From a virus, in IMG/VR virus record IMGVR_UViG_3300021403_000052, positions 1-23,454 of that record: a stretch of 23,454 nucleotides of DNA; one strand, given 5' to 3'. Numbering within the stretch: the first letter of the stretch is position 1; every line of letters starts with the position of its first letter. Both the position numbers and the translations under genes were made by a program. A model generated the notes under the pieces. That model searched no databases. It saw only the letters and a program-made list of their open reading frames with translations, and was not told the origin of the DNA. This document shows positions 14,904-21,988 of the stretch, in pieces.

Positions 14904-15060
14904 CTTCGTTCTCCATCACATTGTGTTTAACGCTATCAATTTCAGCTATAAGCATATGCCGCAATCGCTTAATTGTAAGCTTTGGTTCATCTTCAATAAG
15001 TTTTGCAATAGCATTAAGTGTGCCTATGTACATAGCGTACTCGGCCTTGGTCAAGTCCAT
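14851..15060 (-). CDS. Small helical protein of unknown function
   Basis: The start at 15060 (SD AAGGAAGGG) gives 69 aa and overlaps the upstream stop as TGATG; a start at 15102 has no SD. The protein is helical ('MDLTKAEYAMYIGTLNAIAK', then 'PKLTIKRLRHMLIAEIDSVK') with a charged tail. No family recognised. Confidence 0.6.
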   Translation of the reverse strand: MDLTKAEYAMYIGTLNAIAKLIEDEPKLTIKRLRHMLIAEIDSVKHNVMENEDGREIHTEDAHKKRRLT

Positions 15061-15263
15061 CAAACCCTTCCTTGCAATATATTTTGAATAAGATTCATGC
15101 AATTAGGATGCAATTTATCAAGCTTCTTTTTAAATTCATATAGATATGCAATTGCTTGTTGCATATCTTCCTCTTCTGATCGGTTCCATCTTGATTCTGT
15201 AGGATATGCCAGTCTTTCCTGTGCGCATTGTGCAGCAGCTTCTGTATTTAAATTATGTAGCAT
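15060..15263 (-). CDS. Small helical protein of unknown function
   Basis: I choose the ATG at 15263 (SD AGGGAG, within a 5-bp hairpin), giving 67 aa; the in-frame ATG at 15314 lies inside the upstream gene without an SD. The sequence has 'EAAAQCAQERLAYPTESRWN' and 'QQAIAYLYEFKKKLDKLHPN', suggesting a helical hairpin. No known domain. Confidence 0.6.
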   Translation of the reverse strand: MLHNLNTEAAAQCAQERLAYPTESRWNRSEEEDMQQAIAYLYEFKKKLDKLHPNCMNLIQNILQGRV

Positions 15264-15264
15264 T

Positions 15265-15477
15265 TTAAAACTCCCTAGTTTGTTTCCCATAACGTGTTTC
15301 AAGATTACGCTCATAGAGGCGTTTCATCAACTTATTGCGATCGTTATTACTAATGCCATCAGTATGGCGAAACATAGCATCATGTATAGTATGTCGGTCA
15401 TGTCCCATTGCCTCCAATCGTTCAACGCCGCCGCGTTGGTCCAAGTCATTCGCTGTTATCTTGTACTTGCTCGGCAT
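15265..15477 (-). CDS. Small polar protein of unknown function
   Basis: The 70-aa protein begins 'MPSKYKITANDLDQRGGVER' and contains 'MGHDRHTIHDAMFRHTDGIS' and a basic end. The ATG at 15477 has a GGAGG SD nine nt upstream. The sequence pattern (ADL-RGG-ERL-AMGH) could be a small helix-turn-helix-like fold, but no domain is certain. It overlaps the 66-aa membrane gene by 32 nt. Confidence 0.6.
   Translation of the reverse strand: MPSKYKITANDLDQRGGVERLEAMGHDRHTIHDAMFRHTDGISNNDRNKLMKRLYERNLETRYGKQTREF
15268..15281 (-). promoter_or_regulatory. SD-in-loop hairpin before 67-aa gene
   Basis: On the minus strand AAACT-AGGG-AGTTT is a perfect 5-bp stem whose loop carries most of the SD AGGGAG. It lies five nt upstream of the ATG at 15263. 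Confidence 0.4.
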
Positions 15478-15646
15478 AGCGTGAATCCTCCATGGTAAAT
15501 AGTTGTTTTTGTAATGCTTGATAGTTTGTTTTTAGTGATTTAATGCTTAAATGCATGTTAAACATACATAAACAAGCGGCTAACAATGCGTATGTCATTA
15601 ATACTAAGATTACATCTTTATATTTATTCTTTTTTTCCAGGTTCAT
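15446..15646 (-). CDS. Small single-span membrane protein
   Basis: The 66-aa product has a basic N-terminus ('MNLEKKNKYKD'), one membrane span (about 12-33, 'VILVLMTYALLAACLCMFNM') and a short polar coiled segment ending in an acidic tail. By the positive-inside rule the N-terminus would be cytoplasmic. The layout is like a small inner-membrane spanin or holin accessory, but no partner is visible. SD AAGGAAG precedes the ATG, and the gene overlaps the end of the portal gene by 23 nt. Confidence 0.6.
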   Translation of the reverse strand: MNLEKKNKYKDVILVLMTYALLAACLCMFNMHLSIKSLKTNYQALQKQLFTMEDSRYAEQVQDNSE

Positions 15647-17807
15647 TTTTTACTTCCTTTATCTTGTGGTGTAATTCCACAGTCTTTCTAATAGACTCAT
15701 GATGATCCATCTTCTGCTTGTGCTCGATATCAGCCATTTTGGCTGCTGCATCCAGGCTATGCGCTACAATCTCAGCTTGTGCCTTTTCACGTTGTACGGC
15801 GGCTGTAACCTCGGATTGCTCGGCCTCATGCTGGACAAGGATGGCCTCGTTCTGGACTTTTTCCTGTTCTAGTGCAAGCTCTGCCATCTTGATTTGCTGG
15901 TCAAAGTGCTGTTGGTCGCCCTTCATTTCAAGTTCATGGGCTTCCAGTTCAACCTTATGAACATCTGTTTGAGCTTTGATCATCCTAGGGTCGTTTTGCA
16001 TCATCTGTTGCTGCATTTGCATCATCTGGGCTTGTTGTTGTTTCTGTTGCTCCATCCATTGGGCAGCGGCCTCTTTAAGCCTATCTGCACCATATATTGT
16101 TAGGTTGTCCAGGAGTATAGGCAAGCCAAAGTCACTACTAAAGAACTCTGCCAATTTTGGATTGGCTTGGGTCAATCCTATGATAGACTCCAATGCGCGG
16201 TTCTTTTCAACCTGGAAGTTCACGCCTGCATCAATCTGAACCTTTATGGCACCCTGTTCGTAGTTGATTGCAGGTTTTCCAGGGGCGTTGATGTCTTGAT
16301 AAATCCTGTCCCCTGCTTTGTTTACTACTGGTATGGTTCTTCGCCCTAGCAAATACTTTGGCATAAGGTCAACATGTATTCTCGCCATCTGTTCAAGGCC
16401 AGCCAGATACCCAATTGTATATGGCATGCCAGCCGCGTTGTCTGCATTCGAGGCCTCTATTATAGCCTTGCCTGATATATAATCGTGTGCATTTTCGGGG
16501 TTTGATGCACCACTACCTAAGATGGCTTGTATAAACTGTATTGACTGATTAAAAGTACCCATGACCTCTGGAGGAAGCGCTGGATATTGCACTTCGCGAA
16601 TAGGTGTAGGTATGGGCTTATCGGGATTGTTTTCGCTATATGCGCGTACGACAATCGTGCTACAGGTCTGAGGGTTGGTCAGGTTGTTTATATAGTCTTG
16701 CTGCTGGGGAATGGCCTCTTCCATGACGATAAACTTGGAGCTAGACAGGTTGTCTGTTGAGTTGGTTATAGCAATACCCATGAAGTTCATCATGTCTTGC
16801 GCACCTTTGGCATGATAATAATAGGGCTTTGTGAACTGGTATGAGGTATTGGTATGTCCTTTGCACAGAATGTCACTGTTTCCGTCAAAGAACACGTGAG
16901 GAAGATAACAGTAGTCGGTGTCGCTTTCTTCTAATATTTGGTCACGGATAAACTTAGTATTGTGCAGAACATCGATAACGGTCATGCGACTTGCTACAAT
17001 CTCAGGAATTTGCTCAATGATGTTGTTATCATCCCAGTATTTCTGTAACTTCTCATAGTTCTTTGCGGTCATGACCTTACCATCAGCGAGCTTGACTATT
17101 TTGACACGCTTTTTCACTTTTTCGTACATATCGCATACAAGGATTACGATATTGTCGTACATATCTTTATATGACCATTGATAAGACTCTATGAAGGTCG
17201 CATCTGCTTTCTCGGACAAGCTCACCTTCGGGAATTGTTGCTTCAAGTCTTCGGCAATCACGGGATACATCTCAAAACTGTAACTTCCGTCGCCTTTATG
17301 GGGAGCTCGAGCCAATGGGTCAAAGCCTACCATCGTCGCATCAAAGCACTTCTCCCAGAATATATCCTGATTTAGGCTCATTGGAGATTGAAAGTCTGTA
17401 TATACCTTGGCCGCTGAGAATCCCCCGCCTAGCATGTCTTTATAGACCTCGTTGCCAAAGCTGTTCTTGTTAGCATCATGGATTTTATGACGAATATTGC
17501 CCTCAACGGTCTGTATGACCTCATCAGGGATTGGAACGCCTTCGCTAGGTGTGACCATAATAGATGGCTCATGCATTGCGAATTCACCAAGCTTTCGGGA
17601 TACGCTAGCCGCGCCTAGGTTAAATTCTAACTGCGGGCGATTTAAGGAGGTCAACATACCTTTTTGCTGTTCGTTCAGGGTTTCTCGGAATGTATAGTGT
17701 TTGAAGTCACGGAAGCGTTGACAGTTATCTTTGAAATATATGTAGGATGATTCTACGCGTTTGCATAATAAGTGTAGTTTTTCGCCTTCACTGGCTTTCA
17801 TGGTCAT
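15624..17807 (-). CDS. Portal protein, P22 gp1-like
   Basis: The 727-aa protein matches the P22 portal in length (725 aa) and lies after the large terminase gene as expected. The body contains 'LNRPQLEFNLGAASVSRKLGEF' type sequence, Trp/Tyr-rich beta regions and 'GSGASNPENAHDYISGKAI'. A Gln/Met-rich stretch (about 590-612) is followed by a long Ala/Glu/Lys/Gln coiled coil (about 615-720), equivalent to the C-terminal barrel extending into the P22 capsid. It forms the dodecameric DNA channel and docks the terminase. The ATG at 17807 has its SD AGGAC in a 7-bp hairpin loop. Confidence 0.85.
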   Translation of the reverse strand: MTMKASEGEKLHLLCKRVESSYIYFKDNCQRFRDFKHYTFRETLNEQQKGMLTSLNRPQLEFNLGAASVSRKLGEFAMHEPSIMVTPSEGVPIPDEVIQTVEGNIRHKIHDANKNSFGNEVYKDMLGGGFSAAKVYTDFQSPMSLNQDIFWEKCFDATMVGFDPLARAPHKGDGSYSFEMYPVIAEDLKQQFPKVSLSEKADATFIESYQWSYKDMYDNIVILVCDMYEKVKKRVKIVKLADGKVMTAKNYEKLQKYWDDNNIIEQIPEIVASRMTVIDVLHNTKFIRDQILEESDTDYCYLPHVFFDGNSDILCKGHTNTSYQFTKPYYYHAKGAQDMMNFMGIAITNSTDNLSSSKFIVMEEAIPQQQDYINNLTNPQTCSTIVVRAYSENNPDKPIPTPIREVQYPALPPEVMGTFNQSIQFIQAILGSGASNPENAHDYISGKAIIEASNADNAAGMPYTIGYLAGLEQMARIHVDLMPKYLLGRRTIPVVNKAGDRIYQDINAPGKPAINYEQGAIKVQIDAGVNFQVEKNRALESIIGLTQANPKLAEFFSSDFGLPILLDNLTIYGADRLKEAAAQWMEQQKQQQAQMMQMQQQMMQNDPRMIKAQTDVHKVELEAHELEMKGDQQHFDQQIKMAELALEQEKVQNEAILVQHEAEQSEVTAAVQREKAQAEIVAHSLDAAAKMADIEHKQKMDHHESIRKTVELHHKIKEVKNEPGKKE

Positions 17808-17808
17808 G

Positions 17809-17827
17809 GCTTAAAGTCCTTTTAAGC
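17809..17827 (-). promoter_or_regulatory. SD-in-loop hairpin before portal gene
   Basis: On the minus strand GCTTAAA-AGGAC-TTTAAGC is a perfect 7-bp stem with the SD in the 5-nt loop, one base upstream of the ATG at 17807. With one less pair the loop is AAGGACT, again holding ANGGA. Confidence 0.6.
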
Positions 17828-17831
17828 GTTT

Positions 17832-18074
17832 CTAATATCTTTTTATTAAATCCAATATAGGTTTTAAGTATTCTTTGACTCTTTCTTCTGTAGCTGCCTG
17901 TCCTAGTGGAAAATATGCAGACGATCCATCCTTATATTTTATGCTTAACATCCATCCACCGAGCAAGTAGGGGCAATTCTTTTTGTTTGCTTTATAGTAA
18001 TAGCAATCTTCAAGGTCTGCATGATTAAGTAAAGCATCTATATCAAAGTCATCTGTTATTGTCTGTCCAAACAT
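17832..18074 (-). CDS. 80-aa protein of unknown function between terminase and portal
   Basis: The start is taken at 18074, with SD AAGGA, because the longer frame to 18146 overlaps the large terminase. The 80-aa product has acidic 'TDDFDIDALLNHADLEDC', then 'YYYKANKKNCPYLLGGWMLS' and a Lys-rich helical end. No known domain. Its position suggests a packaging accessory role, which is only inference. Confidence 0.55.
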   Translation of the reverse strand: MFGQTITDDFDIDALLNHADLEDCYYYKANKKNCPYLLGGWMLSIKYKDGSSAYFPLGQAATEERVKEYLKPILDLIKRY

Positions 18075-18088
18075 TAAAATCCTTTTAA
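18074..18088 (-). promoter_or_regulatory. SD-in-loop hairpin before 80-aa gene
   Basis: On the minus strand TTAAAA-GGA-TTTTAA is a perfect inverted repeat centred on the SD GGA, and it includes the A of the ATG. The upstream CGCTTAAAAGGA context is shared with the portal leader. Confidence 0.45.
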
Positions 18089-18093
18089 GCGGT

Positions 18094-19647
18094 CTAGCTG
18101 TATAGTTTAGCGCGAGCCTCATTATACTCACGGCTCTTTTTTCCAATTATACCAGCTATGTCATTTTTTGTATCATTGTTTAGTGCGTGTTCTGGCATGG
18201 CGAACGTTAGGGCTAGCGCGTCGGCTTCGTCTGGGGATCTTATACCGCGCTTCTTCATATCAGCTTTCTTTTCCATGACTAAGCGACTATTGGAGTCCAC
18301 AGTGTACCGTATCCCGCAAAGATCTGCATGTAAACTGTCCTCGTCTGGTATTTGGCATGGCTGGTCATCCATCCATTTTTTGAGTTCTCCCCAAAGTTCC
18401 GCTCGTTTATTGTAGTAGCGACGGCTATCCAATGGCGTGGATCCACTGTTGACAGATACCAAGATTCCCCCGTGTCCAAGTTCCTTGAGCCTGTCGACCA
18501 CCCCAGCTCCAAGGCCGCCCACGTCGACGAAAACCTTGAAGGGTTGCTCGGTAAGTATGATATTGTGTACGATCCCAACAATCTCCATTGTGTCTTTCTT
18601 GCTGTAACTCTCTTTGCCATAAGCAACCCTACCTTTGCGCCTTATGATGCATGACCTATCATCCCCAAAGCGTGCTGGGTCAACGCCTAGCAGTAGTCTC
18701 CCATACTTTTCTGCGACTGTCTTTCGACAACGCATTACAAGGTCTGACTGTATGTACGAGTCCTCGCCGGTAAGTTGGAAGGCTTCAGTACTATTAAATG
18801 GGTATTCTTGTTTGAAGCCTTTCTCACCATCCGTGCCATTCACTGACAACTCTGCAATCTTGTTGCGACGCCAATATAGTTGGTCGTCGGTGAGAAGATA
18901 TTGGCTTGCAAGCTCATCTTCTTCGGCTGTTCTGGAGTAGTCGGATGGTATCGCTATCTTATATTCATCCTGCCAGTACCACGGCACAAATATTGCTATA
19001 TATTCGGATTGTCCGGCCTCGGCCTTCTGCCATACCTGGTGAAAGTAATTACCTACACCATTAGCGGTTGACTCTAATATCACCTCAGTACCTGGCGCAT
19101 TAGGAACTGCTTGCAGTATTCCCTTTGCGTGTTCCTCGGCATTATTCCAAAAGCCTACCTCGCTCCCATGCAATAGCTGAATAGTTGCAGAGCGCCCTAC
19201 AGATTTGTTCTCAGCGGTACCTAGCTTGTAACCGGAGTCTAGCCTACCGAATATAAGTTCTTTGCTATTCGAGGTGGTAACCTCAGGCTTTACGAGTGGT
19301 GGCGTATTATCATAGAAACGTTGTGCCATTTTGTAGAGATTTTGGGTTGCATCTAATGCGTGAGTGAGGATGAATGCTTGTGCGCCAAATCTATGCGTGA
19401 CTTGATGGTAAAACCTGCCACCTACATATGTAGAACAGCCCTGTTGGCGCCCTTTCAATATTATGGCACGTACCTTACCTGTAAGTGCCTTTTGTTCTTC
19501 TAGTCTTGCGTGTATGTGCTTTTGGGCTTTGTTGATTTGAAATGGCTCAATCCTGCCTTCTTTAGTGCGGATTTTGAGGCATTTTGAGGAGTAGTGTAAG
19601 AAGTCGTTTTTCAGGGAAAGTCGTATTCTGCGCTCTTGTTCATCCAT
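18094..19647 (-). CDS. Terminase large subunit (P22 gp2-like)
   Basis: The 517-aa packaging motor has an N-terminal ATPase and a C-terminal RNase H-like nuclease. A Walker A-like 'GRQQGCST' lies at 66-73. A Walker B region is 'TIQLLHGSEVGFW' with the catalytic Glu at 163. Nuclease acidic residues are in 'GVDPARFGDD' (Asp 323), 'FVDVGGLGAG' (Asp 375) and 'SPDEADALAL' (Asp 473/476). P22 gp2 is about 499 aa. It starts in an 8-nt overlap with the small subunit gene and has only a weak SD, so it is likely translationally coupled. The family and neighbours suggest headful packaging, but pac sites are not visible here. Confidence 0.95.
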   Translation of the reverse strand: MDEQERRIRLSLKNDFLHYSSKCLKIRTKEGRIEPFQINKAQKHIHARLEEQKALTGKVRAIILKGRQQGCSTYVGGRFYHQVTHRFGAQAFILTHALDATQNLYKMAQRFYDNTPPLVKPEVTTSNSKELIFGRLDSGYKLGTAENKSVGRSATIQLLHGSEVGFWNNAEEHAKGILQAVPNAPGTEVILESTANGVGNYFHQVWQKAEAGQSEYIAIFVPWYWQDEYKIAIPSDYSRTAEEDELASQYLLTDDQLYWRRNKIAELSVNGTDGEKGFKQEYPFNSTEAFQLTGEDSYIQSDLVMRCRKTVAEKYGRLLLGVDPARFGDDRSCIIRRKGRVAYGKESYSKKDTMEIVGIVHNIILTEQPFKVFVDVGGLGAGVVDRLKELGHGGILVSVNSGSTPLDSRRYYNKRAELWGELKKWMDDQPCQIPDEDSLHADLCGIRYTVDSNSRLVMEKKADMKKRGIRSPDEADALALTFAMPEHALNNDTKNDIAGIIGKKSREYNEARAKLYS

Positions 19648-20002
19648 TATCGCAGTCTAAGGCCTTAAGACCGTCTTCGTGGGTGACAGTGACATTGTTT
19701 TGTACCTCTTTTTTGTCCGCCCAGCCAAAACGGTTTTTCATGTTCATGTACCAAAGCGTGGAATTAAATGTATCAGAATGAAGCTGAGTGCGCCCATTTT
19801 TTACCCACCAGCCATGAGAATACTCTCTGCCCTTTTTTACGGCCTCCCGAAATTCTTCGTGTTCATCCATCCATCTGTAGACAGTTGTATAGCCGCAATC
19901 AAGCTCTAATCCTAGCTCTTCGATGGAAGCGCCTTCTTTCAAAAGCTCAATAGCTATATCGCAATATTCTGGTTTGTAATCGCTAGGTCGGCCAACAGCC
20001 AT
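19640..20002 (-). CDS. Terminase small subunit
   Basis: The 120-aa protein has an N-terminal helix-turn-helix (about 12-50, 'CDIAIELLKEGASIEELGLE', then 'CGYTTVYRWMDEHEEFREAV'), a 'GRPSDYKPEYCD' lead-in, and a C-terminal 'MNMKNRFGWADKKEVQNN' ending. This is characteristic of small subunits that recognise phage DNA and hand it to the large subunit. P22 gp3 is a different, longer protein (162 aa). It overlaps the zinc mini-protein as TAATG and the large terminase by 8 nt. Confidence 0.85.
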   Translation of the reverse strand: MAVGRPSDYKPEYCDIAIELLKEGASIEELGLELDCGYTTVYRWMDEHEEFREAVKKGREYSHGWWVKNGRTQLHSDTFNSTLWYMNMKNRFGWADKKEVQNNVTVTHEDGLKALDCDNG

Positions 20003-20145
20003 TATTTTCTCTTATCTTTTTGTTCTACAGATTCAGCAACCTTAACATGCCCAACACCCTTGCATCCAGGACACTCTTTAACCAACCCGCCAAGGCCAAT
20101 TATAGTCCGCCTACCCACACATGTTTCGCATCTTGTTGTCGTCAT
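20002..20145 (-). CDS. 47-aa DnaJ-type zinc-finger mini-protein
   Basis: This ORF encodes a pair of CxxC motifs, 'CETCVGRRTIIGLGGLVKEC' then 'CPGCKGVGHV', which resembles half of a DnaJ cysteine-rich repeat (CxxCxG). It ends in a basic tail. The ATG at 20145 has an AGGGG SD, and its stop overlaps the small terminase start. It is the first cistron of the late operon. It could bind DNA or act as a small chaperone-like cofactor. Function unknown. Confidence 0.65.
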   Translation of the reverse strand: MTTTRCETCVGRRTIIGLGGLVKECPGCKGVGHVKVAESVEQKDKRK

Positions 20146-20170
20146 GTAAAGCCCCTGTTTATATTGCATC

Positions 20171-20194
20171 ATTATATAGCATATTTACAAATAT
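20171..20194 (-). promoter_or_regulatory. Probable late promoter -10 with upstream inverted repeat
   Basis: On the minus strand a perfect TATAAT (20176-20171) sits about 25 bp before the first late ATG. No good -35 lies at normal spacing; instead ATATTT-GT-AAATAT (20181-20194) is a perfect inverted repeat where the -35 spacer should be. This suggests an activator-dependent late promoter. Inferred from sequence only. Confidence 0.45.
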
Positions 20195-20225
20195 GGGAAT
20201 AACTAAAATAAATAGTAAATAAATA

Positions 20226-20254
20226 TTGACACTGTTAAGATTGCTTGATAATAT
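20226..20254 (+). promoter_or_regulatory. Strong sigma70 promoter for plus-strand genes
   Basis: A perfect TTGACA (20226-20231), a 17-bp spacer and TAATAT (20249-20254) face the plus-strand operon. This is the best promoter in the window and should fire with host RNA polymerase alone, consistent with early genes downstream. Confidence 0.8.
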
Positions 20255-20264
20255 GTATGCATAC
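20255..20264. promoter_or_regulatory. Palindrome at start point of early promoter
   Basis: GTATGCATAC is a perfect 10-bp palindrome that touches the -10 box and would cover the transcription start. It is in a classic repressor-operator position. The binding protein is unknown; the HTH protein at 1558-2124 does not share its repeat sequence. Confidence 0.45.
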
Positions 20265-20286
20265 CAACAACAAATAGGAAAATAAA

Positions 20287-20478
20287 ATGAAGATAAAAAA
20301 AACAGACATAGAAAATATCATAACCTGCATAGAAATACATACAAAAGAATATCTAGATAGACGCGAGATCTTAAGGGAAAAAATAAGGGAGTGGGAAGGA
20401 GAGCATGGGGAGATAAACAAGAAATATAAGGAAAGGTTAGATGATATTAGAAACGATATTTTATGTGATGCGATTTAA
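20287..20478 (+). CDS. Small charged coiled-coil protein (early)
   Basis: The 63-aa product is almost entirely charged helix ('DIENIITCIEIHTKEYLDRR', then 'REKIREWEGEHGEINKKYKE'), probably a coiled coil. It is the first gene after the strong plus-strand promoter, about 25 bp from the expected start point, with an AGGAAAA SD. No family recognised; an early host-modifying or regulatory role is a guess. Confidence 0.6.
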   Translation: MKIKKTDIENIITCIEIHTKEYLDRREILREKIREWEGEHGEINKKYKERLDDIRNDILCDAI

Positions 20479-20492
20479 GAGGATAAACAAAA

Positions 20493-20666
20493 ATGAAAAC
20501 AACCGAAGCAATAGAACACATACAAGAAATAATTTCTAATAATGGTTTAGATATAGACGACCTAGCAGCTTTAGTAATATGGGCATACGATAAAGGATGG
20601 GCAGAAGGACGTGAGGACTATATAGAAGAACAACAAGAGAGGAGATCAAGATGCGGCCAGAAATAA
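20493..20666 (+). CDS. 57-aa acidic protein (early)
   Basis: This ORF has SD AGAGGA upstream of its ATG and encodes 57 residues with 'IEHIQEIISNNGLDIDDLAA' and 'VIWAYDKGWAEGREDYIEEQ', a predicted acidic helical protein. It overlaps the next gene by 16 nt. No known family. Confidence 0.6.
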   Translation: MKTTEAIEHIQEIISNNGLDIDDLAALVIWAYDKGWAEGREDYIEEQQERRSRCGQK

Positions 20667-20872
20667 ACGACTACAAAATCCTATATCAAGCTTCAAAATA
20701 TTATGTATTAAATCCGTATGATCTTTACGCCATGCCATGCCTAAAAATATCTGGTAAGGGATGGGAAACTAGGAAAGATGCCGAGATAGCAATAGAAGAT
20801 CATTATGAACGTGACTTAAAAACCTACGAACGCCTCAAAGACCTAGGTCGTAGCTTCCCGGACAATGACTAA
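20651..20872 (+). CDS. 73-aa protein of unknown function (early)
   Basis: The protein starts 'MRPEINDYKILYQASKYYVL' and contains 'KGWETRKDAEIAIEDHYERD', a mixed alpha/beta pattern that is probably a small globular domain. SD GGAG lies six nt upstream. It is in the plus-strand operon. Function unknown. Confidence 0.6.
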   Translation: MRPEINDYKILYQASKYYVLNPYDLYAMPCLKISGKGWETRKDAEIAIEDHYERDLKTYERLKDLGRSFPDND

Positions 20873-20888
20873 TAACTAAGGAGCTAAA

Positions 20889-21068
20889 ATGACAGGCAGA
20901 GAACAAAACCTAAGGATAATCAGAATAGAGAGCATAACAAACGCACTGTACATGGCAGAATCAGCAGAAGAAATATGGGAAGCGCTGCAACCTATATGCT
21001 TGCAGAATATTAAAGTACTGCATGATATGTGTATGGAATTACTAATTGATAAAGAAGAAGATAATTGA
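20889..21068 (+). CDS. 59-aa helical protein (early)
   Basis: This ORF with SD AAGGAG encodes 59 residues, helical throughout ('REQNLRIIRIESITNALYMA', then 'LQNIKVLHDMCMELLIDKEE'), ending acidic. A GC-rich hairpin follows within 10 bp of its stop. No family recognised. Confidence 0.6.
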   Translation: MTGREQNLRIIRIESITNALYMAESAEEIWEALQPICLQNIKVLHDMCMELLIDKEEDN

Positions 21069-21076
21069 GTCTAAGA

Positions 21077-21103
21077 CCCCGGGAAGCTAACAGAAACCCG
21101 GGG
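21077..21103 (+). terminator. GC-rich hairpin, possible weak terminator or attenuator
   Basis: CCCCGGG (21077-21083) and CCCGGGG (21097-21103) form a 7-bp all-GC stem with a 13-nt loop. Only a short 'aattt' follows, so it is a partial terminator or mRNA-stability element. It splits the early operon after four genes. Confidence 0.45.
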
Positions 21104-21134
21104 AATTTGTAACAACCAACAACGGGATATTATC

Positions 21135-21365
21135 ATGAAACACAAACATGTCAACTACATAGGAAGTATAGCAATGACACTAACGGACTTGTGCGACACA
21201 AAATTTGTATTTAAATGCCAAGAAGAAAACAAAATGTACTTTGATTATTGCTTGACGGCGAAAGTACATGATTATTACTATTACCAGTCAATAAATGATA
21301 ATGACATCCAAAACTTGCGAATGAATTGCAAGAAGATACTGGAAGCCACGGAGGGTTTAAAATGA
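21135..21365 (+). CDS. 76-aa protein of unknown function (early)
   Basis: The protein begins 'MKHKHVNYIGSIAMTLTDLC' and has a Tyr-rich centre ('KVHDYYYYQSINDND') and a Lys-rich helical end. Scattered Cys residues do not form a clear zinc motif. Its SD is weak (GGGATATTATC ATG). The stop overlaps the next start as ATGA. Confidence 0.55.
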   Translation: MKHKHVNYIGSIAMTLTDLCDTKFVFKCQEENKMYFDYCLTAKVHDYYYYQSINDNDIQNLRMNCKKILEATEGLK

Positions 21366-21490
21366 GAGACATTGATAGCTATATGGGTGATGAGCCTGAA
21401 ATAGACGCGGAACTACGAGAAAGACAAGAATCATATTACGAGGAACATGCGGATGACTTTAAATACACTGAGGAATGGCTAAATGGATAA
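21362..21490 (+). CDS. 42-aa very acidic mini-protein (early)
   Basis: This 42-residue ORF has a GGAGG SD and an ATGA overlap with the previous stop. It is very rich in Asp and Glu ('MGDEPEIDAELRERQESYYE', then 'EHADDFKYTEEWLNG'). Acidic phage early mini-proteins often mimic DNA or bind host enzymes, but nothing here proves that. It overlaps the next gene by 8 nt. Confidence 0.55.
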   Translation: MRDIDSYMGDEPEIDAELRERQESYYEEHADDFKYTEEWLNG

Positions 21491-21752
21491 GTCTATATTC
21501 ACAGATAAACAAATAGAAAACCTAACAAAAAACTTAACCCGAATTAGGGGGGCATTAGCCAATATTGAAACAGGAATTCATAGTGAAGATTATATTAATC
21601 AATTTCGTTCTGGAGATATTCTTATTGCCTTGACCAAGGCATTCGAAATAATAATAGAATTACAAACCGATAGTGTTACCAATACAATAAACATGTTGAA
21701 AACAGTATATAATATGGATGTCTCAATTATTAATGATGTAGAAATCCATTAA
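21483..21752 (+). CDS. 89-aa helical protein of unknown function (early)
   Basis: The 89-aa product is helical ('DKQIENLTKNLTRIRGALAN', then 'ILIALTKAFEIIIELQTDSV') with an isoleucine-rich core. It starts inside the preceding gene with a GAGG SD and is the last plus-strand gene. Its last 30 nt overlap the 3' end of the opposite-strand gene, so the two operons converge here. Confidence 0.6.
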   Translation: MDKSIFTDKQIENLTKNLTRIRGALANIETGIHSEDYINQFRSGDILIALTKAFEIIIELQTDSVTNTINMLKTVYNMDVSIINDVEIH

Positions 21753-21965
21753 AAACTTATTAGCCCGAAAGCGCCCCTGGTTTTGTCCTAGGGGCAATCC
21801 TAAATCCCATTCCTCACAATACCTTCGACATGCCTCGCGCTGTTGCCATTCAGGTAGGTCTCGTATTGTGCGCTCAATAAACCTAATATCGTCCTTTAAT
21901 AGCTTGTAGCCCTTCTTTGCCGCATAGGTTTTAAAATCCCTGTAAAACCATCCTTTGATAGGCAT
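21723..21965 (-). CDS. 80-aa phage protein ('GWFYRDFKTYAAKKGY...')
   Basis: I start at the ATG at 21965 (SD AGGA, eight nt spacing). The longer frame to 22067 simply translates the tRNA gene and is rejected. The product has 'MPIKGWFYRDFKTYAAKKGY' and 'RTIRDLPEWQQREACRRYCE', a helical, basic pattern I have seen in small phage proteins of replication or recombination regions. It is the last gene of the right-hand minus-strand block. Confidence 0.6.
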   Translation of the reverse strand: MPIKGWFYRDFKTYAAKKGYKLLKDDIRFIERTIRDLPEWQQREACRRYCEEWDLGLPLGQNQGRFRANKFLMDFYIINN

Positions 21966-21988
21966 GACATGCATCCTGCATAAAAACA

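Noticed and set aside
18279-18626. 115-aa minus-strand ORF inside the large terminase
   Set aside because: Different frame from the terminase with all its motifs; no SD and no recognisable features.
21770-21800. GC-rich hairpin near the convergent gene ends
   Set aside because: It lies in the coding frame of the 80-aa gene and has no T-run, so terminator function is unsupported.
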